Both the position numbers and the translations under genes were made by a program. The notes below the pieces were generated by a model. It was not told the origin of the DNA and did not search any database. It worked only from the letters and a program-made list of their open reading frames with translations. A DNA stretch of 64,000 nucleotides, from contig NZ_SMBU01000027.1 in NCBI RefSeq assembly GCF_004342485.1, positions 1 through 64,000 of the forward strand, written 5' to 3'. The stretch is from Roseateles saccharophilus. Lineage in GTDB: Bacteria; Pseudomonadota; Gammaproteobacteria; Burkholderiales; Burkholderiaceae_C. Numbering within the stretch: the stretch's first letter is position 1; every line of letters starts with the position of its first letter. Shown here one piece after another: positions 18,258 to 25,315 of this stretch.

Positions 18258-18566
18258 TCAGCCGCGCCGGCCCCACTGCAGCGAGAACTCGTCGTCGGTC
18301 TCGTCGATGTTTCCGGATAGCGAGATCAGGCTCAGGTGGAGCTCCTGCACGTCCCAGCGGCGACCGAGGCGCTCCTCGACCGAGTCGCGGCGGATGACGA
18401 GGCGCCCGGGCGCGTCGACCTTGACCATGGCCGGGTACTCCTGGACGCTGGCCTCGGGGTTGTCGGCCACAATGGCATCGACGATGCAGCGCGACACGTC
18501 GTTGCTCAGCAGCGAGATAAAGACAGGCGCGCGCGAGGCGGCCGGGATGGCGGTGGAAGTGTTCAT
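18258..18566 (-). CDS. dmpM: Phenol hydroxylase effector component P2
   Basis: A 102 aa effector (coupling) protein, about a dozen residues longer than the usual 89-90 aa because of an Ala/Ser-rich N-terminus. It has no cofactor motif. DmpM binds the hydroxylase and is needed for turnover. It lies between dmpL and dmpN as in the standard operon. An internal start is possible, but I see no better ribosome binding site. Confidence 0.9.
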   Translation of the reverse strand: MNTSTAIPAASRAPVFISLLSNDVSRCIVDAIVADNPEASVQEYPAMVKVDAPGRLVIRRDSVEERLGRRWDVQELHLSLISLSGNIDETDDEFSLQWGRRG

Positions 18567-18581
18567 CGGGAGGCTCCGGCT

Positions 18582-19580
18582 TCAGGCCTGCAGGCCCATG
18601 CGTTGGATGCGGGTGTCGAACTCGGCGCGTACGGCGGCCAGCGCCGCAGGGGCCTGGTCGCCCAAGGCCAGGCGGGCCAGCGGGTCCAGCGCCCGCTGCA
18701 CCTCGTCACGCCAGCCGGCGATCCAGCTGACCAGCCTGTCCTTGTTCGCGGGCGACTCGTCGGCCGCGGTCTTGACGGTCGCATCCACCCAGCGCGCCGT
18801 CTCGGCATACCAGTCGCCCATGAATTCGGTCAGCATGGCCAGCGCATTGCCCGTCCGGGGGCTGAGGGCGTCGACGTAGTGGCGGTAGATCAGCGGGTAG
18901 AGCAGCCCGTCAAACACGAGGTTCTGCGCGACGAAGAGCTCGAACCAGTCGCGCGTGACGAAGAGGTTCTCCATGACGCGGCGCACGCCCTGCCAGGCCG
19001 GCTCGGCCAGCCAAGCCTGCCGGCCCGCGTCGAGCGCGGCACCTTGGTTGAGGTCGAGCAGCAGGCCGATACGCGACAGGTACTGCGCGATACCCAGGCG
19101 GTCCATGGCGGCGAAGTTGCAGGCCTGGGTCACCGCCGTGCCATAGCCATAGCCGCAGCAGTAGGTGTTGTTCATATTGCCGCCCCACTCGTAGTGGCGC
19201 AGCGGCACCAACACCTGCGTCAGCGACTCGCGCGTCGCCTCGTCCACATTGCCCAGCAGGTTGCGCTTCTCGGCAAACTCGAACTGCTTGTCGGTGCCCT
19301 CCTGCTGCTTGGCGCGCGCCATGGTGTAGACGCCGTAGTAGAAGTGGCGCGGGTCTTTGAAGACATACCAATCGGCCATGACAATGGCCGTGCGGCGCGG
19401 GTCGTAGACATGGCGGTCCGGTTCCCACAGCGGCCGGTAGTGCCAGTTGGTCGTCGGCTGCATGTCGAAGGTGGCCTCCTGGTAGCGCGAGGCTGCCTTG
19501 TCGGCGCCCAATCGGCGCGCGATATGCGAGAAGGTCTGGCGAATTGGCTGGATATCGGTGGTCTTGATGTCGACTTGCAC
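18582..19580 (-). CDS. dmpL: Phenol hydroxylase subunit P1
   Basis: A 332 aa beta subunit of the di-iron phenol hydroxylase. It has the ferritin-like fold of the family but lacks the ExxH metal ligands, as expected for a non-catalytic subunit. It pairs with DmpN and DmpO. The ATG follows AGGAGACCC. It is 39 bp after dmpK and 15 bp before dmpM. Confidence 0.94.
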   Translation of the reverse strand: MQVDIKTTDIQPIRQTFSHIARRLGADKAASRYQEATFDMQPTTNWHYRPLWEPDRHVYDPRRTAIVMADWYVFKDPRHFYYGVYTMARAKQQEGTDKQFEFAEKRNLLGNVDEATRESLTQVLVPLRHYEWGGNMNNTYCCGYGYGTAVTQACNFAAMDRLGIAQYLSRIGLLLDLNQGAALDAGRQAWLAEPAWQGVRRVMENLFVTRDWFELFVAQNLVFDGLLYPLIYRHYVDALSPRTGNALAMLTEFMGDWYAETARWVDATVKTAADESPANKDRLVSWIAGWRDEVQRALDPLARLALGDQAPAALAAVRAEFDTRIQRMGLQA

Positions 19581-19619
19581 TTGGGTCTCCTGCTGTCGTT
19601 ATGGGCGCTCCGGGGCGCG

Positions 19620-19898
19620 TCAGTGGTCCAGGCCCGGCTCTCCGTAGCGCCACTTCATGCGCTCGTAGTCGAGTCGGGCGCCCTCGTCCGCGCTGAGATG
19701 GGTGACGCCGTGTAGGGCGCAGAACTGGCTGAACTGCTCGAAGCTCAGCACCAGCTCGACGGCCAGCTCAGGGTCGCCGATGGCGAACTCGAACTCCACG
19801 AAGCGAGCGCCGGCTGTGCCGGTCACGCGCACGAAGCAGGGCTGACCGGTCAGCACGGCTGCCGAGGCGGAACGCTGGGATGCGGGGCGCGGGCTCAC
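19620..19898 (-). CDS. dmpK: Phenol hydroxylase assembly component P0
   Basis: A 92 aa protein, first gene of the operon. DmpK is not needed for catalysis in vitro but for assembling the active oxygenase, probably at the iron-loading step. I use the GTG at 19898; there is no in-frame ATG nearby and the ribosome binding site (GGA) is weak. About 40 nt separate it from the predicted sigma-54 start. The sequence just upstream of this GTG is where similarity to the second promoter copy begins. Confidence 0.88.
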   Translation of the reverse strand: MSPRPASQRSASAAVLTGQPCFVRVTGTAGARFVEFEFAIGDPELAVELVLSFEQFSQFCALHGVTHLSADEGARLDYERMKWRYGEPGLDH

Positions 19899-19949
19899 TT
19901 GTTCAATCCATCAGGTTGCAGACGATGGGGCTGTCGTCCACCCTGAAGA

Positions 19950-19968
19950 ACGCAACGGCCATGCCAGG
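19950..19968 (-). promoter_or_regulatory. Sigma-54 -24/-12 promoter of the dmpK-I operon
   Basis: On the minus strand, CTGGCATGGCCGTTGCGT has GG (complement of 19964-19965) and GC (complement of 19952-19953) exactly 10 nt apart, matching the sigma-54 consensus. Predicted transcription start is near 19940. This corresponds to the Po promoter of the Pseudomonas dmp system. Confidence 0.88.
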
Positions 19969-19973
19969 CCAGC

Positions 19974-19986
19974 TAAGTGATTGATT
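19974..19986 (-). promoter_or_regulatory. IHF site in the dmpK promoter
   Basis: The minus strand reads AATCAATCACTTA, a full match to WATCAANNNNTTR. It begins 9 bp upstream of the -24 GG, the same offset as in the second promoter. Confidence 0.72.
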
Positions 19987-20065
19987 TTCCTGAGGCAAGC
20001 GGCGGGGCACCGCGGTATCCGGGGGATGTCCCGGATGCCCAACTCGTCACTTGCTGCAGTGCAGC

Positions 20066-20081
20066 TTGATCAATTGATGAA
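20066..20081. promoter_or_regulatory. DmpR/XylR-type UAS of the dmpK promoter
   Basis: TTGATCAATTGATGAA matches the XylR/DmpR site TTGATCAATTGATCAA at 15 of 16 positions. It is 101 bp upstream of the -24 GG and 43 bp downstream of the regulator gene stop. The adjoining TTGCTGCAGTGCAG is also conserved in the other promoter copy and may hold a second half-site. Confidence 0.85.
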
Positions 20082-20123
20082 GCAGGCGATGCCGGCGGCG
20101 CTCCCGCGCCCCGGGCACCGACC

Positions 20124-21776
20124 TCAGGCGGCCGGCAGGCCTTCCTTCTTGAGCCGATAGGCCAGTTGGGGGCGCGTGATGCCCAGCAGGCGAGCGGCCT
20201 GCGAAAGATTGCCCTTGGCCCGCTGCATGGCCAACTGCATCAACCGCTGCTCGAGCGAGGCCATGTCGATCTTCTGCTGCAACACCTGATCGCACAGGCC
20301 ATCAAGTTCGGTCCCCGACGCGCTGGCCACGTGGCCCAGGGCGTTGAGCTGCTGTTCGGGCACCTGGGCCGCGCCGTGGCTCCACAGATGTGCGGATTCG
20401 ATGGCTCCGCCATCGGGGGCCAGCAGCACAGCACGCTCGATAGCGTTCTCGAGCTCACGGATATTGCCGGGCCAGGGCTGGCTCAGCACCTCGCGCATCG
20501 CGCGGTCCGTCAGGCCGCTGAAGCGCTTGCCGTAGAGCTCGCCGTACTTCTCGAGGAAGCGGTTGACGAGCGGCGGGATGTCGGCCACGCGCTCGCGCAG
20601 CGGCGGTATCGTGATCGGGAAGGTGCTGAGGCGGTAGAACAGGTCGCTGCGGAACTTGCCGGCCTGCATCGCCTGCTGCAGGTCCACGTTGGTGGCCGCG
20701 ACGATACGGACGTTCAACTTGACCGGCTGCTCGGCGCCCAGGCGCTCGATCTCGCCGGTTTGCAGCACGCGCAACAGCTTGACCTGGGTCGCCAGCGGCA
20801 GGTCGCCGGTCTCGTCGAGAAAGAGCGTCCCGTTGTGGGCCCGCTCGAAGCGCCCTGCCCTGGCCATGTGGGCCCCGGTGTAGGCGCCCTTCTCGACTCC
20901 GAACAACTCGGCCTCGATGAGGTCGGCCGGGATGGCGGCACAGTTGACGGCGATGAAGGGGCCACCGGCGCGCGGGCCGTTGTCATGCAGCCAGCGGGCA
21001 AAGACCTCCTTGCCGACGCCGGTCTCGCCGAGCAGCAGAACCGTGATCGCGCTCGGCGCGCCGCGCTTCAGCAGCTCGAAGGCCGCGCGGAAGCCCGGGG
21101 ACACGCCGACAAGATTAGTGTCGTGCTCGCGGCGCGGCTGCACGGTGCGCAGGTGCTCAAGCCCTATGCTGTAGTCGATCAGTCGCTCGCCGATGCGGCG
21201 TGGTCTGAAGTAGTCCACATACTCGTCGTCATGCCAGTCCTCAGCCGGCTGACCGACGATGCGGCAATGGCTGTCGCCCATGCTGTGGCACTCGGTCTCC
21301 CTGAAGACGATCAGGCGTCCGACGAAGGCACTTGTATAGCCCGAGGCGTAGCCGATCTGCTGCCAGCACTGCGGGTCATCGCCATAGCCCAGGTCGCTGA
21401 CATGGGCGTCGCACTCCCAGGAGTTGGTCCAGAGAAACTCGCCGAAGAAATGCTTGGTCTTGAGGTCCAGCTCCGTGTGGACCTTCTCGACACGCACGGC
21501 ACCCTCGATCGAGTGCAGCTGCGGACCGAGCATGAAGGCCTTCTCGCAGGGCATGCCGGCGCGCATCTCCTTGACGGCGAGTTCACCGTCGCGCTGCCCC
21601 GAGGCAAAGCCCATGCGGACCAAAAGACCACGGGCCCGATCAACGCCCAGCGAGTCGAACAACTCCCGGCGCAATTCGGCCAGAGCTCGCGTATGCAGCA
21701 GCATCATGCGGTGCTCGTTCAGCCAGATGTGGCCCGAGGCCGCATTGAAGCGGAGCATGGACAGGAGTTCACCCAC
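20124..21776 (-). CDS. dmpR: Phenol-sensing sigma-54 activator (DmpR/MopR type)
   Basis: A 550 aa NtrC-family activator. The N-terminal sensor (XylR_N and V4R, about residues 15-190) has a zinc site Cys137, Glu160, Cys163, Cys171 with the same spacing as MopR. His88 and Trp116 align with the MopR residues that bind the phenol hydroxyl. The AAA+ domain has Walker A GETGVGKE at 250-257, the sigma-54 contact loop GAYTGA at 297-302 and Walker B FLDE at 319-322. A Fis-type helix-turn-helix occupies about residues 505-548. The start is a GTG preceded by GGGGA; an ATG seven codons in is an alternative. The gene points the same way as the operon it controls, unlike the divergent dmpR of strain CF600. 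It probably activates both promoters at 19950 and 8266. Confidence 0.93.
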   Translation of the reverse strand: MGELLSMLRFNAASGHIWLNEHRMMLLHTRALAELRRELFDSLGVDRARGLLVRMGFASGQRDGELAVKEMRAGMPCEKAFMLGPQLHSIEGAVRVEKVHTELDLKTKHFFGEFLWTNSWECDAHVSDLGYGDDPQCWQQIGYASGYTSAFVGRLIVFRETECHSMGDSHCRIVGQPAEDWHDDEYVDYFRPRRIGERLIDYSIGLEHLRTVQPRREHDTNLVGVSPGFRAAFELLKRGAPSAITVLLLGETGVGKEVFARWLHDNGPRAGGPFIAVNCAAIPADLIEAELFGVEKGAYTGAHMARAGRFERAHNGTLFLDETGDLPLATQVKLLRVLQTGEIERLGAEQPVKLNVRIVAATNVDLQQAMQAGKFRSDLFYRLSTFPITIPPLRERVADIPPLVNRFLEKYGELYGKRFSGLTDRAMREVLSQPWPGNIRELENAIERAVLLAPDGGAIESAHLWSHGAAQVPEQQLNALGHVASASGTELDGLCDQVLQQKIDMASLEQRLMQLAMQRAKGNLSQAARLLGITRPQLAYRLKKEGLPAA

Positions 21777-22013
21777 GTCTTGTCCCCATCGTTATTTGTG
21801 CAATAGCGGTCTGCGCCACTCGCCCCAATGCTACAGGACGACCTCTTCGGCCGCCCGCGCCTGGCATTCAAGCGGGAGCCTCGTCCGATACGCGCGACCA
21901 CTCCCCATGCGGCCCAGCTTCCTTGCACGAGCGCCCTGCGGGGTTCGTTGCGGGGCTTCAGTCACTGGGACCTGTGGACCGTCAGGGGCTTAGCGTCGAC
22001 ATCGACGTTCAGT

Positions 22014-22031
22014 TGAATAGCGCACTATTCA
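22014..22031. repeat. Palindrome overlapping the end of the integrase remnant
   Basis: TGAATAG at 22014-22020 and CTATTCA at 22025-22031 are perfect inverted repeats around CGCA. The right arm contains the stop codon of the minus-strand integrase fragment. It could be a weak terminator, a regulator site for the dmpR upstream region, or an old recombination site; the sequence alone does not decide. Confidence 0.4.
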
Positions 22032-22277
22032 GGCGGCCTGCAAACTAGCGACGTGCGGCCGCAGACATCCCAACACGGCAAACAGACGCGCCCCAAGTGC
22101 ATCAAACGCTCGCACCTGCGCCGCTTCCCGGCGATCACGAACATAGGTCCTACGCACCCGGCTTTCGATCTTGTGATTCAAACACTCGTCGATCACGTCG
22201 CCACTGACGTCTAGGCCGGCCATCATCGTCCCGGCGGTGCGACACAGCTCCGGCCCACGCTTGCGCGACCTCGTCAC
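22029..22277 (-). pseudogene. C-terminal remnant of a phage-type tyrosine integrase
   Basis: The 82 aa frame resembles only the end of tyrosine recombinases: an R-T-A-G-T box, then a G-x-x-x-D-V-I-x-x-C-L-N-H segment, then R-R-T-Y with the candidate nucleophile Tyr, then a tail like ...AFDALGARL. The N-terminal and most catalytic parts are missing, so it cannot be active. Its start overlaps the stop of the UDG-like gene by 4 bp, so the fragment may still be translated. It marks a past integration between dmpR and the islet. Confidence 0.65.
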
Positions 22278-22888
22278 CTCAGCCGCTCGACAACGCGCTG
22301 AAAACCACCGTCTTTAAAGTTGCCCGGCGATACGTAACCGCTCAGCGGGCTTGCGCATTCGATGAATTCCGAGCCAGCCAAGGCCGGCTCCCACCAAGCC
22401 TTGCATCGAAGCACGACGAGCAGGGCTCCCCGACGCCCTGCAGCACTAACTTCGCTCAGGATGCGATTCGACGAAGGCAGCTTCGTAACCGCAGACCTGG
22501 GGAACTTGACACTAGCCCAGGGATCCAGCTGCACCATCGCTACACGCTGAGCAACATACTGAGCCCCAAACTTATCGACCAATAGCCGTAAACGCTGACG
22601 CGTCCAGTGGTAGCCGCCTGCCGGGGCGTCCGGATGCAGGGAGGCCAGCGGCCATCCGTCGCGCCCCCATTCGTCACAGCCGTCGGGGCAAACTGTCAGA
22701 TCAGGCGAATAGGCCGGGTTGGCCAGGAGCAGCACAACTGGAGCTGTCGCTAGATTTGACGTTGGCACCGCGGCTCCGGTGCGCGTGTGCAAAACATGCA
22801 GTGGATTTCGATCAACGTTGAAACGCGCGATTGCATCAGCGTCAATTTCCCTCGCCTCAGCGGCGGTCAAGGCTGGGTGCACGGACAT
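22274..22888 (-). CDS. Divergent uracil-DNA-glycosylase-superfamily-like protein
   Basis: A 204 aa protein of unassigned function. Two segments look like the UDG superfamily. VVLLLANPAYSPD (near residues 51-63) sits where motif A (GQDPYHGP or G-x-N-P-G in other families) would be. ASPLSGYVSPGNFKDGG (from about residue 177) resembles motif B (HPSPLS...F-x-x-x-x-F). The motif A Asp and motif B His are not present in the usual form (Ala/Asn-Pro and Cys-Ala-Ser-Pro), so normal uracil excision is doubtful. An alternative is an unrelated alpha/beta protein. It sits next to an integrase fragment and near hipBA, suggesting an accessory or defence-related role, which is inference. Confidence 0.45.
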   Translation of the reverse strand: MSVHPALTAAEAREIDADAIARFNVDRNPLHVLHTRTGAAVPTSNLATAPVVLLLANPAYSPDLTVCPDGCDEWGRDGWPLASLHPDAPAGGYHWTRQRLRLLVDKFGAQYVAQRVAMVQLDPWASVKFPRSAVTKLPSSNRILSEVSAAGRRGALLVVLRCKAWWEPALAGSEFIECASPLSGYVSPGNFKDGGFQRVVERLR

Positions 22889-23107
22889 CCCTTCACGGCT
22901 CAGCGATTGCAGAAACGAGTGGCCATAGCATTGGAGTTAGTCCGGTCTATCGAACGGCAGTCGGGCTGCTTTGGTCACCGGCGCTTCAAGCAGGTCGGTT
23001 GTTGCTGCCACAAAGGACGGCTTCATACCGTCACCATGAAGACGGCGCTCGGCCGCGAATGACGGCACCCGTAGCGGATTCAAACGGTCGGCTGCGCAGC
23101 AGTCTTT

Positions 23108-24454
23108 TCAGCCAGCCAGACGATCTGCAGCTTCTTGCATTCCGCTGAAGATGGCATTGGCGAGTTGAGCATCAAACGCCTGGGGCAACTGTGCGCACAC
23201 CGTGGCGATGACTTCAGGCACTTGGTCGACCGTCTCGGCGATCAGACGCGCGGCATCGCGGCCATCCAGCGTCAGGATGCCGTGGCGTGCTCCCAGAGCG
23301 ATCCAGTGCCGACGCAGGATGTCCCTCATCTTCCAATGAGCGCTCTTCGAGCGCACAGCCATGGCCATCTTGGCTCTGAACGTTGACATCCTGGCTGGCC
23401 CCTCCCCGAGCACCGGGTAGGCTGACAGCACGTCATACAGCGGCGTCAGTTGGTATCGCCCACCGGGGCGCAGGAACAGGCTGAAGTTCTTGGCGTGGCC
23501 GTCGGTGGCGCACAGCATCCAGAAGATCAGCTGCGCCTTGAAGAAGTTGCGCCGGTCCTCCTCGCGAGTCATTGAGCCGTCAAGGACGTCGAGGATGCGA
23601 TCCATGCCCGGCCCGCCGTCCACCTCGTACTTCGCATCCGGCGCCACGCCGGTGGCCTGGCACATGTCTTCCTGCGGCAGGCGGACAAGGCGTTGGTCGC
23701 CGGACGGATGCGTCCACCAGGTGCGGTCAAAACGCTCCACGACCAACACCTTGACGTCTTCGAACTGCAGCGGATGGCAGGTCGCCACAGGCAGCCCGAA
23801 CTCGCGCAGGATCAGCGAGCACAGCCACTCGTTCTCGACCGAGCCGCGCATGTCGAGATTCATGCCGCCGATGAGGCCCAGCGGCAGCTTAAAGATGTGC
23901 GTCGTCGGTGTACCACCGCGCGGTAGGCACCACTGCCCTTCGTGCAGCAGCAGCGCCGTCTTCTCCTGCGCGCCGGCGATGGAGATGCGGAAGTCGTCGT
24001 CATCCCGCCAGCCCAGCGCATTCGACGTCGTCGTGCCACGCAGGATCTGGGCGACCTGGGCTTCGCTCAGCACCTCGGCCTGCAGGGACGACGTGCCGGC
24101 CGAGATTGCATCCTCCGGCAGGATCTCCAGCGCGCCCACGCAGTCTCGGCCGATCTCGGCCAGCAGCTCGAATGCACCTATCGAGCCGGTGTTGAATCGG
24201 CGCGCCAGTCGTTCGCGGATCTCCTTGCTGTCCGGGAGCAGGTTCTCGAAGTAGGCGCGGACCTTGGCTCCACGGTGCGGCGCGTTGCCCGGCGTGAAGG
24301 GCAGCGAAAGCGAGAGCGACCTCCCCTGCCCTGACTGCGTCCAAGCCAGGTCGTACTGCAGCACATCGGGTGCGTTGGGGGCCAGGCTCCAGGTGCCAAC
24401 CCGCGCACCGTTCATCCAGAGGCCCTGCGCGCGGGTGTGGGAGCGGCGACCCAT
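23108..24454 (-). CDS. hipA: HipA-family Ser/Thr kinase toxin
   Basis: A 448 aa HipA-like kinase. The N-terminal HipA_N region (about 10-110) precedes the kinase core, which carries ISIAGAQEK (the HipA substrate/ATP segment) and the catalytic Asp in ATDGHAKN followed by the metal-binding PLYD. HipA proteins phosphorylate tRNA synthetases or related targets and cause growth arrest. I choose the ATG at 24454, 5 bp after the hipB stop; a longer frame upstream overlaps hipB in another phase. It is shadowed by the antitoxin directly upstream. The target is not inferable. Confidence 0.85.
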   Translation of the reverse strand: MGRRSHTRAQGLWMNGARVGTWSLAPNAPDVLQYDLAWTQSGQGRSLSLSLPFTPGNAPHRGAKVRAYFENLLPDSKEIRERLARRFNTGSIGAFELLAEIGRDCVGALEILPEDAISAGTSSLQAEVLSEAQVAQILRGTTTSNALGWRDDDDFRISIAGAQEKTALLLHEGQWCLPRGGTPTTHIFKLPLGLIGGMNLDMRGSVENEWLCSLILREFGLPVATCHPLQFEDVKVLVVERFDRTWWTHPSGDQRLVRLPQEDMCQATGVAPDAKYEVDGGPGMDRILDVLDGSMTREEDRRNFFKAQLIFWMLCATDGHAKNFSLFLRPGGRYQLTPLYDVLSAYPVLGEGPARMSTFRAKMAMAVRSKSAHWKMRDILRRHWIALGARHGILTLDGRDAARLIAETVDQVPEVIATVCAQLPQAFDAQLANAIFSGMQEAADRLAG

Positions 24455-24459
24455 TGGGG

Positions 24460-24726
24460 TTACCAGGCCGGCTTGTCGGTAGACGAGCTGGAGGCGGTGG
24501 AAGCTAGCGGCGGCTTGCCAAGCGCAACTTCCACACCAAGGATGTTGAACAACCTCAGCAGGCGTGCAGCCCCCACCTTGTCGGCATTCCTCTCCATCGC
24601 GGAATAGGTCTGCTGCGAGACGCCCAGCCGCAAAGCCACCTCTTCCTGCGTCAGGCCGGCTTCCTTGCGGAAGGCCTGCAACAGGGATGACAGCTGATCG
24701 GGCGTACGGACGATAAACTGGGGCAT
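24460..24726 (-). CDS. hipB: HipB-like XRE antitoxin
   Basis: An 88 aa protein with a Cro/C1-type helix-turn-helix (about residues 20-60: R-K-E-A-G-L-T-Q-E-E-V-A-x-R-L-G-V-S-Q-Q-T-Y). HipB antitoxins bind HipA and repress the operon. The ATG at 24726 has a weak ribosome binding site but lies 12 bp from a perfect operator palindrome. The C-terminus is Ala/Ser-rich, as in other HipB proteins. Confidence 0.82.
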   Translation of the reverse strand: MPQFIVRTPDQLSSLLQAFRKEAGLTQEEVALRLGVSQQTYSAMERNADKVGAARLLRLFNILGVEVALGKPPLASTASSSSTDKPAW

Positions 24727-24737
24727 ACAAGTTCTAG

Positions 24738-24758
24738 GCTGTAAATCTAATTTACAGC
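24738..24758. promoter_or_regulatory. Operator palindrome of hipBA
   Basis: GCTGTAAAT at 24738-24746 and ATTTACAGC at 24750-24758 form a perfect 9-bp inverted repeat around CTA, directly upstream of hipB. A half-site like GCAGTAAAT recurs near 24792. This is the expected place for HipB autorepression. Confidence 0.7.
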
Positions 24759-24806
24759 TTTTGACGTGTATGTTCAGTCTACATATCGCAGGCAGTAAAT
24801 TCAATG

Positions 24807-24824
24807 CACAGCTTACAAGCTGTG
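24807..24824. repeat. Palindrome between the XRE gene and hipBA
   Basis: CACAGCTT at 24807-24814 and AAGCTGTG at 24817-24824 form a perfect inverted repeat around AC. It lies about 40 bp past the stop of the minus-strand XRE gene and about 80 bp upstream of hipB. It could be a second regulator site or a weak terminator without a T-run. Confidence 0.4.
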
Positions 24825-24863
24825 AGCTTCCTGCACCCAAGCCCGCGGGAGGCACAAGGCGCG

Positions 24864-25187
24864 CTACTCGAGCTTTTGCAAAGCAGCAAGCGCCTGCCGT
24901 CTCTGCGGCTTAGATGCTCGATGGAAAGCCAAGATCATCTGCGCCATCTCGTCAGCATCGCAGTAGAGAAACGCAACCGGGACCTGAAGCACGTCTGCCA
25001 AGCGCATTGCAATCTGGAAGTCCGGGGCGTGAACGCCTTGCTCGTAGCGGTTGATTCTGGTTGACGCCACGAACTCGTCCAGCCCAGCTTCGATACCCAA
25101 CTGCTTCTGGCTCATCCCAAGCGCGAGCCTCGCCTCTTTGAGGCGCTTGCGCCAGACATCCGATGAGCCCTCATTTGTCGCAGACAT
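24864..25187 (-). CDS. XRE-family transcriptional regulator
   Basis: A 107 aa protein with an N-terminal Cro/C1 helix-turn-helix (about residues 16-72). Its C-terminal extension (AFLYCDADEMAQ...) resembles the standalone regulators of prophages and islets. I choose the ATG at 25187; the longer frame upstream would cover the operators. Two CTACGA-N3-TCGTAG palindromes lie immediately upstream, so it almost surely represses itself and may also control the divergent operon starting at 25316. No toxin partner is obvious besides that divergent operon. Confidence 0.78.
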   Translation of the reverse strand: MSATNEGSSDVWRKRLKEARLALGMSQKQLGIEAGLDEFVASTRINRYEQGVHAPDFQIAMRLADVLQVPVAFLYCDADEMAQMILAFHRASKPQRRQALAALQKLE

Positions 25188-25190
25188 GTT

Positions 25191-25207
25191 GCTACGAGAG
25201 TCGTAGC
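25191..25207. promoter_or_regulatory. XRE operator O1
   Basis: GCTACGA at 25191-25197 and TCGTAGC at 25201-25207 form a perfect 7-bp inverted repeat around GAG. It abuts the XRE start codon, so a bound repressor would block that gene's translation start region or promoter. Confidence 0.7.
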
Positions 25208-25225
25208 TTTCGTAGAATTCGACTA

Positions 25226-25240
25226 CTACGACTTTCGTAG
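25226..25240. promoter_or_regulatory. XRE operator O2
   Basis: CTACGA at 25226-25231 and TCGTAG at 25235-25240 form a perfect 6-bp inverted repeat around CTT, with the same core as O1. The two centres are 34 bp apart, about three helical turns, which suits cooperative binding. O2 is 75 bp upstream of the divergent gene at 25316. A further TCGTAG half-site lies between them near 25210. Confidence 0.7.
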
Positions 25241-25315
25241 CTGTCGTGTGTTCTCCAGGCCTAGACCTCAAGAGGGTCCAGCTTGGATTTCGCAGTGACC
25301 CGCCTGGAGTGACCT

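Larger units (their letters stand above)
19898..20081 (-). repeat. Duplicated sigma-54 promoter module, copy 1
   Basis: Gap-free counterpart of 8214-8397. It carries the same ordered elements at the same distances: UAS, IHF site and -24/-12 promoter. The untranslated segment between promoter and start codon is also partly conserved next to the start codon. Confidence 0.85.
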
